Source of the DNA: Mesotaenium endlicherianum
Taxonomy: Eukaryota; Streptophyta; Zygnematophyceae; Zygnematales; Mesotaeniaceae
Assembly: GCA_009602735.1 (NCBI GenBank)
Contig: WELA01007307.1
Location: 265,679-329,678 of the forward strand
Direction of reading: 5' to 3'
DNA length: 64,000 nt
The position numbers were made by a program, and so were the translations under genes. Positions 45,074-56,200 of this stretch are shown piece by piece (position 1 is the stretch's first letter; each line of letters starts with the position of its first letter). The notes under the pieces were generated by a model. The model searched no databases. It was not told the origin of the DNA and saw only the letters and a program-made list of their open reading frames with translations.

Positions 45074-47161
45074 CCTACCACCACCTCTTCTATAGCCGCC
45101 TCTAGAGAAACCACCTCTCCCTCTAGACTGCATAGCATTATACTCATACTCATATTCATCACCCTGATCATCCTCAGCCTGGTCTCCTTCAATTGCATTG
45201 TAGGAATCGTGGGGCTTTTTGACAACCTTAGACACCAAAGCATTACTCTGGCGCTTGTGAATGAACTGCTGCTAATCCCAGGCATCAGCATCACGGATCA
45301 AGTCAGCCAGTTTCTCATACTTCTATGCAGGAAAATGACCAGAGACTTCGGATTTCAAGTCATACCTGAAGTATGCTATCCTATACCGCTCTGGCAAGTT
45401 TGGTTGCTTCATCATGTTCATCTGAAACTTTTGAGCAAACTCAGCAACTGAAGTGGTCTGCTTCAGTGTCAAGGAGATCATCGCATAGATAGCTTTCTTC
45501 TGCTGACTAAACACATCAACCTTCTCATGCAATTTCTCGACAAACTCTACCCCAGTAGGGTCACCGAGTTGTTGAGCCTTACGCTCTCCTTTCCAATACA
45601 GCCACCAGTCTGTTGCACTGCCTTTCAGTAGAGCACCAGTGTGCCTGACCTTCTCGTAATCCTGCAGTTCTGGGTAGTTCTCCAGCCACTGCTCAACATC
45701 CGCGAGATACTTGATCAGGTAATACTTCTTGTTCCCCTTAGGATCATAATCTTGGGGAGGTTTCGGCTTGGGCTTACTAGGCCCTCTGCCACCACCACCA
45801 GTGGTTTGGGTACCCAGTTGGTCTCTGTCTCGCAGCAGAGACATTATGATTCTTTTGTCCTCCTGTTGGGACTGATACATGCTCGCCATTTGCGATTGCA
45901 TTTGCACGAACAATGCTCCCAAATCCACACTCTGAGGTGGGAGTCTAGCAAATGCAGCAGTAGCGGTAACATCAACTCGATGAGTAGTGTCCTCAACAGT
46001 CCCTCTCGCTCCTGCAGCAGCAATTCTTGCCGCATTCAGCCGGTCACGTATTTGACCTAGGGGCACATTGAGTTGTACAGCAGGAGGTGGATTCAGAACA
46101 GTGGCCTTGATGCCATACATTCTTCGACAATGCGCTCGTCCGCTGGCCGTCCTTCCCTCCTTTCTGTATCTTCAGCAGACTATGCTAATCGTTCAACTTC
46201 TAATCTGGCTCTCTCCTCCTCAGCCTGCTGTGCTGTGACTGCGGCAATAGCAGCTGCTTCATCTGCAGCCTCTCTAGCTGCAGTATCTGCCACTGCTTCA
46301 GAATAGGTACGGATTCCCGCAACATGGCTTTCAGCCTGATTTTCGACATTTTTGTTATTTTGGTTTTCTATGTCTTGGGAGTTGCTAGTTTGAGACCTTG
46401 TCCTTACCATACAAAGAAGACTGTGATAACTGCTCCGATGCTACTGAAATGAATCGACTTACTAAAAAGGCAATTAACAATTAATGAAGATCTTTATATC
46501 AGCAAGTAATCTTTATGGTATTTTTTGTTGATTGAAGAAACAGCAAAAGACAACACACTAGCAGTGAACAATACTCGTAAGTCAAATGCGAGTAAACTAG
46601 CATCAATAATGCAATCAGTAAACTCACACATAAGCAAGGCTAGGAGACAGTGCATATCAATGGCTTCTCGCCTTGGATTCAGATCTCTCTCAGTAAGCAG
46701 TACAAGAGAGTTGGTCTCGTTTCCGAATGCCGAACTCGAGAGTAATCCTAGCATATGTACATGGAATGTGTTTACTGTTCAACGGCAAGTGCGATGGCAC
46801 CGCCTACCCGGGAGTTAACCGCGTTGGCAGGATCTCGGTTAACCAAATTCACCGCCATCTCCCATCATCCCGAATCGCCATCCATCCTAAGGATGTTATC
46901 TGGCCATTCATCTAGCACACCACACTTAGATGCATATCTAGACAATTCGCTGCTACCGAGTACGGAAGTCAGCTGGCTGTCAAAGCATGTGTCAGCAAGG
47001 TGACCTAAGTTGACTTCAACCTGCTGCTCCCGGCTGAGTCATTGAACTGATTATTTAATAAAGTCCAGCAGACTCAATATTAAGTAAAGTTCAGCAGGTT
47101 GAACTTATTTAACTTAATATTGAAATGAATATTATATCAACCAATATATTGATTCATTACA
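45074..47161 (-). mobile_element. Truncated gypsy copy (5' LTR plus part of gag)
   Basis: Minus-strand copy of the same family as the element at 52566-61506. A 717-base LTR at 46445-47161 (TGTAATGAAT at its start, ATTTCA at its end), a primer-site-like sequence just inside, then gag beginning MVRTRSQTSNS near 46410 and running to the RGRGGFSRGGY Gly/Arg-rich part, where it stops at the copia LTR. Everything downstream (zinc knuckle, pol, 3' LTR) is absent. It is a fragment and also broken within gag. Confidence 0.92.
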
Positions 47162-48277
47162 ACTCCCAGCAGTCCTTGAAAATATGGGACGTCACTTAAG
47201 CGCATTGGCGTCAAGTCGTTGCAGGGTTTGTCCTTGACCTTATCTGCAGCCACTCCTATAAGCACAGTTCGTTGAGCCCATGGACATAATTTGAGACTGC
47301 TCCAATTGAAGAATTCATCACTGTTTGATAACAGGTTGGGGTCTTTTTGATGGGGCGTGGCAAGCCTACGCATGAGAAGGCTATTACAGATCGCTAAAAA
47401 GTCTTCTAAGATCCGAACAGGAAATATGTGGGACGAGGATACTGTACTTCATCGTATGCAGCGGTACGAAGGTCTGGAGACTGGTGCACGAGTATCCCTT
47501 GTATAATCTTCGCAGCTGCCGCACTACGTCCAGCAGCATATCTGCATGCTTTTCTACGACCAATTTCATTGTTACAAGCTCGTATATTGCTCTCACCTGC
47601 ATGGAGTTTCAAGAATCCGTTTGTCTTGTAACTTATATGCACGAAAATGCCTAAGCATGTCCACATTGCATATACTTCCCAACAGCTATGTGTGATGATG
47701 GCGTAGTTTATAACATACGCAGTAGTTATGTGATAGTAGCCTTGTCTACCACCTCCACATAAGCCCATCTTAATCAGCATCATGGGCTTTTTTTAGGTGG
47801 TATATACTTGTAACATCCAGTACAAGCCTCCAAGCAGTTGATGTAAGTCTTAGTTACCAGTCATTGAGCCAGCAGCATATAGACTTCTAACAAAACAAAG
47901 ATGAGCTCACTGCGTCAAAGGAAAATTAAACTTTACTATCTAAGTTTATCCTCATGATATTCTTACAGACAGTCCCAAGTGGACACAATGTGTGCACTAT
48001 GTGTGCAAATATGGTACATGAGGTATGCTCGGTAACAACAGGGTCCACTCATTCTCACTGCGTATATGTACATGAAGTAGGCTGAGGTGCACCTCGCCAG
48101 GAGTGAATATCACTTTCTGAAACAACTGTGTATTCGACTAAAATAAATAAACCCAGATGACTATCTCAGTCCCCCCTCGCACATTGACTTGTACCCGGAG
48201 AGGAACCCAGGGATAGCCATAACATAGCGAAGCGAAGCCCTTTGCCATACTCCTGTATATTGTACAAAAAATTGCCT
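47162..48277. other. Intergenic region downstream of the SOD gene
   Basis: 1.1 kb with no recognisable coding exon; expected to contain the 3' UTR of the minus-strand SOD gene and the flank of the truncated gypsy copy. Confidence 0.4.
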
Positions 48278-51200
48278 CTATGCAGTGTATGTTGTGAAAG
48301 TGGTTGTGCCCATGTGAGGAGGCCGAGATGCAGGCGGATGCTCTTTGTGCTCTATAACAGAAGGCTCGCCGAGTGCCACTGGAACAGGCTGCTGCATGGA
48401 GGCATACTTCTCGTAGTTCTTTTCTACCTTGGCCCAGTTCACCACCTTCCACCAGTTCTGGAAGTAGGTCGCTTTTTGGTTCTAGTACGCGTGCTCCCAC
48501 ACTCTCTGCATGCACTTGCGCCATCCAAAATGACACACCAAGCTGGTAAGACACAAATACGTTGTCATACTCTCATGACACCAGGATTGTGACATTGCCT
48601 AAAACACCGGAGGTGTCTCTACATGGGTCTCCTTATCACAAGAACAACTCGTGCATAGGATCTCAAGTGCATATGTCGATACTGCGCAGCTCATTTGCGT
48701 ATTAGGTCCTTCTCGATTCTGCTAACAACCATGAACATGTCTCAACACTTCCACATATTTCTTGGCACCATTCGACACCCACCACCTGGCTCCCCAAACA
48801 GCATCTCCATCAGAGCTGCAGACTATATCAATTTTGCTTGTTTCATCTCCTACAATCACTTCCGCCATTCTTGCGGTGCATCAGTCCTTCTGAGCCCCTC
48901 CCCCCCCCCCCNGCATCAGTCCTTCTGAGCCCCCCCCCCCCCCCCCTCTCCAAGACACTCACACAGCGGCAGAGTGATACTTTCACTTGCCATCGCAACC
49001 TGAACTTGGGCTGACCACAAGCGATGGCGTTCAAGGTGAACCTTGCATGCGCAGAGATCGTTAACAGCAAGCATGCCCAGTTTGAAAGACAAATGAAATC
49101 CTGCTCTCGAGCGAAAGGACATCCGTTCAGCATAATATAAACCTGCCCATGAAAGACCATAACACTAATTTAAACGCTTTTGGGGAGTCGCTGATCCTAT
49201 GTCTGAGCCCCGCATTCCCTTACCCCAAGCCCATATTAAGCACACGGGCAAATAGCTGGAGCCCCACTGGATCTGGGGACTAAAACGCGAACAACGAGAA
49301 ATGAAGTGGCTGACCTGCCCCATGAAAGGGATGATGGGTTCTCCCCTGGTGTGGGGGACCAGCGCGCTTTTCCCCTTTGCGGCTGCGTTCTTGCTCAGCA
49401 CCACGCCCTCCATCAGCGGGTTATCCTGGTTTTGGGTTGATTCTAGGGACAATGCCCCGTCCTGCACGGCAGTCAATCAGTCGAGTGCGTTACCGCAACA
49501 GTGCTGGCGAGGGCAATTAGTTGACTCCACAATTGTAATCCTACCACAATCACCTTGGAGGGAATAAAAGGTTACCAATGGCACGCTTCATATTGACTAA
49601 AACAGGCACTCTTCATGCATCACTTTTCCAAAACATGTCATTTCACTTACTGTGTCATGTCATCTCACTTACTGCTCATGTCCTGGTATCAATATCACAA
49701 CTGGTACAAAGTTCGCAATTCATTTGTCTGGCATATCCTGGCAGCTTAGCCAAGCAGTCCAAAAGAAGGCTTTTATTGCTTTCAAGTAAAATCACATGCT
49801 AAATGAGGAGAAGGACACAACATGCTCTCTTTATTACATGTCAGCTCTTACAATGTTGTCCTTGCAGCAAATACGCATCTTCCACACTCGAAATTCATGA
49901 TAAGCTTATAAGTTTGCAATTGGCACGCGAAGCAGCAACATATTGCAAGTACAGGTAAAATCATCCGAGTGTATGACAGGTTTTTGCTGGAGGGGACAAA
50001 TACAACTACGTCAACCAAACTAAAGGGCCTGCAATCAATCACACACCCTCCCACGGCGCGATAAACGAGGCCAAGAACCGCATTCCAATTCTGTCTTAAA
50101 CGCGCGCGGTAATGATTGCTTTGTTCCACAAATTACCTTTCAACATCGTACTTCACAACACTGTTGAAATTATTCTTCAATCAAAAGTTGAAAATTAGTT
50201 TAAAAAGATAAAAAATCCGAGACCAGAGGAGACGTCACATGAATACAGGCATTAAATCGCTAAAACATTCAATTTGCTGCTTCATATCTGCAAACTAACG
50301 TTCCTAGTTAGAAGTGACTACAGAGGCCAAGTTTACTCACTCAACTCGGACTAAGGACTTGGGCGTGCAGATCTAGCCTTTTAGTATTAAGATTTGCAAG
50401 TAAGAAACTAACATTCAATGTAAATAAAATAGGCAGGCAACACCCAAGAAGCACCTGGCTATGACGACGGCGGAGAACTCGTATTTTGATTTTTTGAGGA
50501 AGGGATGAAGGGAGGGAGTGTTTGTACCTTAGTGACCCCGAGCCACACCCAGCCGGAGCCAAATACACCCGCGCAAGCTTCTGCGTACTTGTGTTTGAAG
50601 TCATCAAACGAGCCAAATGTAGACTCAAGCTTTGACTTCAGCTCGCCTTGGGGAGCCGCCGTCCTGCTGCCGCCTGGCTTTTGCATCAAGTACCAGAACA
50701 ACGAGTGGTTGTAATGCCCCCCTCCTGCATGAGCTCATTCAAGGAACAGGTGAGACGTTGAACCCCACTCACTATGCACTTCTTTTGGGGCCCCGGCACA
50801 ATTCTTGGCCACCTGTCCCACTTCATACCATACTATCTGCATTCTCACTGTCCTTCAATAACTCCTCGTTCTTGCCTCGTGGTGTCAAAGTGCACAATTC
50901 CAAACTAAGCGCATCGGCTTATGCCTGAAGGTTGACCTGTGGCACGCTTCCAAGCTATTGTCAAAAGTCATGGCGAGTCAAAGTGACTAATTTCATAGAT
51001 ATTAACAAAGGCACAATCTTAAGCAGCAAATTAACCTCCTCAAAACTACACAACATAGCACTGCAAATTAGCCCCTCAATAAATTAGTCTCAATTTTTTT
51101 GCATATTAGTCTAGGAGTTGATATGTAATTCTTTCTAAGTTGATGCACGGTACATATACAGGCACTCAACATGTGCTCTTTATGCAGCTGAGCCACAGTA

Positions 51201-52426
51201 AAGTGCATGCGAAGTGTTCAACTTGCTGATGTAAGAGAGACCAATAAGCGCCTGCGAGCTGGGGAATTACTGATGCTGCCGACATGCCGGGCGCTCTGGC
51301 CATCATCACAATTGCACTAGGATGCCCATGCAGCTAGTAGCCCAAGGAAACGAGCACACATAAATGGGCACATATAAATGAGCACACATAAATGGGCATC
51401 ACGCGATTACAAGGGACACTTGAAGTGACAAGAAGAAGCATACCATTATTGAGGACAGATTGCCCTGCCTTGATTGCACCCTTTTGAAGCTCATGCAACC
51501 CCTTCTCCCGCAACTCCCCATGCTCCTGCTCCCAAAACAGCAGCATGATGCGTATTACATGTTAGTAAAGTGCTTTTTCCTCACAAAAGACCCAGTCGAC
51601 TTATATTGCCCAATTGTCACGAGCAATGCACGTGATACGAACAAGGCCCAGCATACACTACCAACCAGACAGCAGAGACTTGCATGTGCACCTCAGGAAG
51701 TGGCATACTCCTTGTTTTGTACATTTCCTTGTTCTATTCCCTCTTCTCCAGGTCATACCCATGTGTAGGAAACAGGCACAGCGAGAAAGCTGACTTGGAG
51801 GCAAATTTTAGACTGAACCGAAGATATTGGTAAGTGATGTGTCTCGTCCTTGGTTCTTATGGCTACGGGCCGTGACTTTTTGACTGCTCCATGCAATAGC
51901 ACCTGGAGCAATTTCAACTACAATTCCCACACTGAGGTAATACGTGATTAGGTAATTACGGCGGCCCAACATTCTAATCAAGCAAATGCAGGTGTGCTAG
52001 CGAATATGGCGTGCACAAATACCTGTAGGGCCTTATTGAGACCAGTGACGTATGCCTTAAGATGACTGGTGTGATGGACCAGCATGGTCTTCTCATCAAT
52101 GACGGGCTCCAGGGCATCATATGCATAAGAAAGGTCTAGCAGCTTGAACTCAAGGGCAGCTGCATACAAGCACGGGATAAGAGGTCAACAGTGCATGTAG
52201 ACATGGCATCAAAGTGCCCACACTGCACGATATACAATACATTAAGTTAGCAAAGTGTTCAGGTTGACTTCAAAGACATCATGCGACACACCCTGCATGA
52301 CCTGAAAAGAAGTTGTGAAGCAGCATGCATATGACCATCTTCAACACGTACCGTCTACTTTTTTTCTTCTACGCTTTGGCCTCAACTTTAGATTCCATGA
52401 GGTCCTATAGAAGGAATATGGTTCTC
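48278..52426 (-). CDS. Mn-type superoxide dismutase (Fe/Mn family), possibly decayed
   Basis: Exons on the minus strand: 52426-52352 (tentative; [10 protein letters not shown]), 52159-52023, 51525-51444, 50724-50528, 49461-49315, 48505-48278. Phases agree among these; the start is not resolved. [41 protein letters not shown] is the SOD N-terminal domain, with the first metal His and gateway residues. [16 protein letters not shown] holds the second His, with Gly as in Mn enzymes; [11 protein letters not shown] and [10 protein letters not shown] follow. NQDNPL supplies the Mn-type Gln. VWEHAY holds the third His, but the Asp normally two residues before Trp is replaced (Arg in this model), and codon 48482-48484 directly after WEHAY is TAG where Tyr is near-invariant. 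[13 protein letters not shown] and a 40-residue tail follow. Either a sequence error or a non-functional copy. Confidence 0.78.
48876..48955. repeat. C-rich tract with short tandem duplication and N
   Basis: The text GCATCAGTCCTTCTGAGCCCC occurs twice, separated by a poly-C run that includes an unresolved base and followed by a second poly-C run. It falls in an SOD intron. An assembly artefact is likely. Confidence 0.75.
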
Positions 52427-52565
52427 CTGTAACAACGTGCGTTCAGCATGCTGACGTAAATTAGCAACAACATGGCAGATACATTTCTCGCAATGAATCA
52501 CATGCCCACCTTGCCCACTGCTTAGACCTCTCCCCTGTTGAACGACTGTGACGAGCCATGGAGTC

Positions 52566-53285
52566 TGTAATGAATCAATATATTAGTGGATATAATATTC
52601 ATTTAAATATAATAGTTAATTAAGTTCAGCCTGCTGAACTTTACTTAGTAGTCAGTCTGCTGGACTTTACATAATTATCAGTTGAATGACTCAGCCTGAA
52701 GCAGCAGGCTGAAGTCCATATAAGTCAGCTTGCTGACCCATTCTTTGACAGCCAGCTGACTTCCGTACTCAGTAGCAGCGAACTGCCTTGACTTACACCT
52801 AAGTACGGTATGCTAGATGAATGGCCAGATGACATCCCTATGATGGATGGCTATTCGGGATGATGGGAGATGGCGGTGGATTTGGTTAACCGAGGTCCTA
52901 CCAACGTGGTTAACTCCCGGGTAGGCGGTGCCATCGCACTGACCGTTGAACAGTACACTCATTCCATGTACATATGCTAGGCATTGCTCTCCAGTTCGGC
53001 ATTCGGAAACGAGGCCAACTCTTCTGTACAGCTGATAGAGAGAGATCTGAATCCAAGGCGAGAAGCCATTGATACGCACTGTCTTCTAACCTTGCTTATG
53101 TATGAGTTTACTGATTTGCATTATTGATGCTAGTTTACTCGCATTTGACTTACGAGTATTATTCACTGCTAGTGTATTGTCCTTTGCCGTTGAACCAGTT
53201 AACGGAAATCGCCATAAAGATTACCTGTTGATATAAAGATCTTTATTAATTGTTAATCGCCTATTTGGCAAGTCGATTGATTTCA
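52566..53285 (+). repeat. 5' LTR of the second chromovirus
   Basis: 720 bases, TGTAATGAATC to ATTTCA, paired with 60787-61506. Confidence 0.94.
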
Positions 53286-53286
53286 G

Positions 53287-53298
53287 TGGTATCGGAGC
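53287..53298 (+). other. Primer-binding site of the second chromovirus
   Basis: TGGTATCGGAGC one base inside the 5' LTR, identical to the site of the element at 18510 and one base from the initiator tRNA-Met site common in plants. Confidence 0.85.
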
Positions 53299-56200
53299 AG
53301 TTATCACAGTCTTCTTTGTATGGTAAGGACAAGGTCTCAAACTAGCAACTCCCGAGACATGGAGAACCAGGATAACAAGAATGTCGAAACCCAGGCGGAA
53401 AGCCATGTAGCGGGAACCCGTACCTATGCTGAAGCAGTAGCAGATACTGCAGCTAGGGAGGCTGCAAATGAGGCAGCTGCTATTGCCGCAGTTGCAGCTC
53501 AGCAAGCTGAGGAGGAGAGAGCCAGGCTAGAAGCTGAACAAGTAGCAAAGGCCGCTGAAGATACAAAAAGGAGGGAAAGACAGCCAGCTGACGAGCGCAC
53601 TGTCGAGGAACTCATGGCATCAAGGGCCAATGTTCTGGACCCACCTCCTGCTGGACAACTCAATGTATCCCTATGTAAGGTCATAGGTTTATGAAGTGCA
53701 TTTTTGAGTATCATGAAAGTATGTTTTGATTGTATAGTAGTGTAGAGTGCATTTTTGTGGTCATTTTGATATAAAGTTCANTCAATGCTGCTGCTGCATT
53801 TGCTAATCTACCACCCCAAAGTGTAGACTTGGGAGCATTGTTCGTTCAGATGCAGTCGCAAATGGCGACCATGTATCAGTCCCAGCAGGAGGACAAAAGA
53901 ATCATAATGTCCCTACTGCGGGACAGAGACCAACAGGGGTCTCACACCACTAGTGGTGGTGGCCGAGGGCCTAATAAGCCCAAGCCGAAACCTCCCCAGG
54001 ACTATGATCCTGAGGGAAACAGAAAATATTACCTGATCAAGTTTCTCGCGGATGTTGAGCAGTGGCTGGAGAACTACCCAGAACTGCAAGATTACGAGAA
54101 GGTCAGGCACACCGGTGCGCTACTGAAAGGCAGTGCCGCAGACTGGTGGCTTTACTGGAAGGAAGAGCGTAAGGCTCGGCAACTCGGTGACCCTACGTGG
54201 GTAGAGTTTGTCGAGAAGTTGCATGAGAAGTTTGATGTCATCAACCAGCAGGAGAAAGCTATCTATGCGATGATCTCCCTGACACTGAAGCAGACCACTT
54301 CAGTTGCTGAGTTTGCTCAAAAGTTCCAAGAGAACATGATGAAGCAGCCTGATTTGCCAGAACGGTATAGGATAGCATACTTCAGGTATGGCTTGAAATC
54401 CGAGGTCTCTGGTCATTTTGCTGAGAAAAAGTATGAGAAACTGGCTGACTTGATCCAGGATGCTGACGCCTGGGATCAGCAGCAGTTCAATCACAAGCGC
54501 CAGAGTAACGCTTTGGTGTCTAAGATTGTCAAAAAGCCCCACGGTTCCTACAATGCAGTTGAAGGAGACCAGGCTGAGGATAATCAGGGTGATGAATATG
54601 AGTATGAGTACAATGCTATTCAGTCTAGAGGTAGAGGTGGTCCCTCTCGAGGTGGCTATGGAAGGGGTGGTGGTAGGACTAAGCCGAGACCAGCCTCAGC
54701 AAAATCTACTTGCTACCATTGTCAGCAGAAAGGCCACTACAGAGAACAGTGTCCGGTCAAGCACCTGCCTAAGGTCGAGAGAAAAGACCAGCCTTTAAAA
54801 GACAGCAACAGTCAGTAATCCAGTCTACTGACTGTGAGGATGCTAGAGATAGTGAGTCGTCACTAGCTGCCCTCGTAGCAGGTATTATGGGTCCTGCTGA
54901 ACTGGATTCACTATGCATGCCTGACAAACAGATAAAGGAGACCATCAGCAATATAGACGTCCAGAGAGTGCACACTCTGGATGCTCTTGTTCCACCTGAT
55001 GTCCAACATTTCTTTGCTACGTCAGGAGAACAATGCGAAAGTCAGGAAAAGACAGTCCCCCCTATCCTACTGCATTGCATGATTGCAGGTAGGAAGGTGA
55101 GGGCATTTGTTGACGGAGGGGCGTCACATACTTTTATCCACAAGGACTTAGTTAAGCGGCTAAGGCTGCCTACTGTCACCCAAGGGAATAGAAAAATATT
55201 CCTTGGAGATGCCTCAAGTATCCCGGGAGGAGTTATAACCAAGCCTATTGAGGTCCAGTTAGGTTCTGGCATTGCAGTTCTAACTGAAACGCTTACATTT
55301 GAGGTACTCAACACTGGCTTTTATGATCTCGTGCTAGGCAGGTCCTGGCTTAATAGACATCAAGCTGAAGTGTGTTGGAGCAGAGGTACAGTTAAAGTGA
55401 GAGGAGCCAGTGATGGGCAGACTGACTTGGCACCCACCAGTGCTCTTCCTCTTGTCCTGTGTGGATGGCAAATGAAGGAAAAGAAGAGGCTTCCAGAAGG
55501 ATGCAAGTTGCTGAATGCAATGGAGTTCGTCAAAAGCTGGAACCAGAAGGAAGACAGAATGTTCTGTCTGCTGCTAAGAGAGGTACCTCCTCAACCTGAA
55601 GAAGTGGTTGAGAAAAAGGTACACCCTCCGGAGCACCCTACTGCTGCAAACATTGTTGCTCAGTACACGGATGTGTTTAATATGCCTCCAGGACTACCCC
55701 CTAAGCGGGAAGTAGATCATAGGATTGATTTATTACCTGGTAGCCAGCCACCCTGGCAACGCACGTATGGCTTGTCTTATTTGGAGAGTGAGGAGTTGAA
55801 AACACAGATTGCAGAGCTGGAGGAAAATGGTTACATTTCTCCCAGTAAATCACCGTACGGCGCACCTATCCTATTTGTTAAGAAAAAGGATGGCAGTATG
55901 CGGATGTGTGTGGATTACAGAGCCCTGAACAGAATTACAGTAAAGAACAAGTATGCTTTACCCAGAATCGAGGACTTGCTTGATACCCTGTCTGGTGCTA
56001 AGGTGTTCAGTAAGATAGATCTCAAGAGTGGTTATCATCAAATCAGAATTGCTGAGGGGGATGAACACAAGACTGCCTTCCGCACACGTTATGGACACTA
56101 TGAGTTCAACGTGATGCCATTTGGACTGACTAATGCTCCTGCTACCTTCATGGGTGCTATGAATGACATTTTCAGACCTTATTTGGATAAGTTTGTGCAA

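Noticed and set aside
39728-48484. Nuclear code change with TAG read as an amino acid
   Set aside because: TAG is the terminal codon of the methyltransferase, GT31, C45 and SOD models, so two internal TAGs are better explained by error or decay.
52813-53079. Short repeated ORFs inside the gypsy LTRs (also near 61034-61300 and 62107-62361)
   Set aside because: They are antisense or sense shadows within the LTRs and recur only because the LTR recurs.
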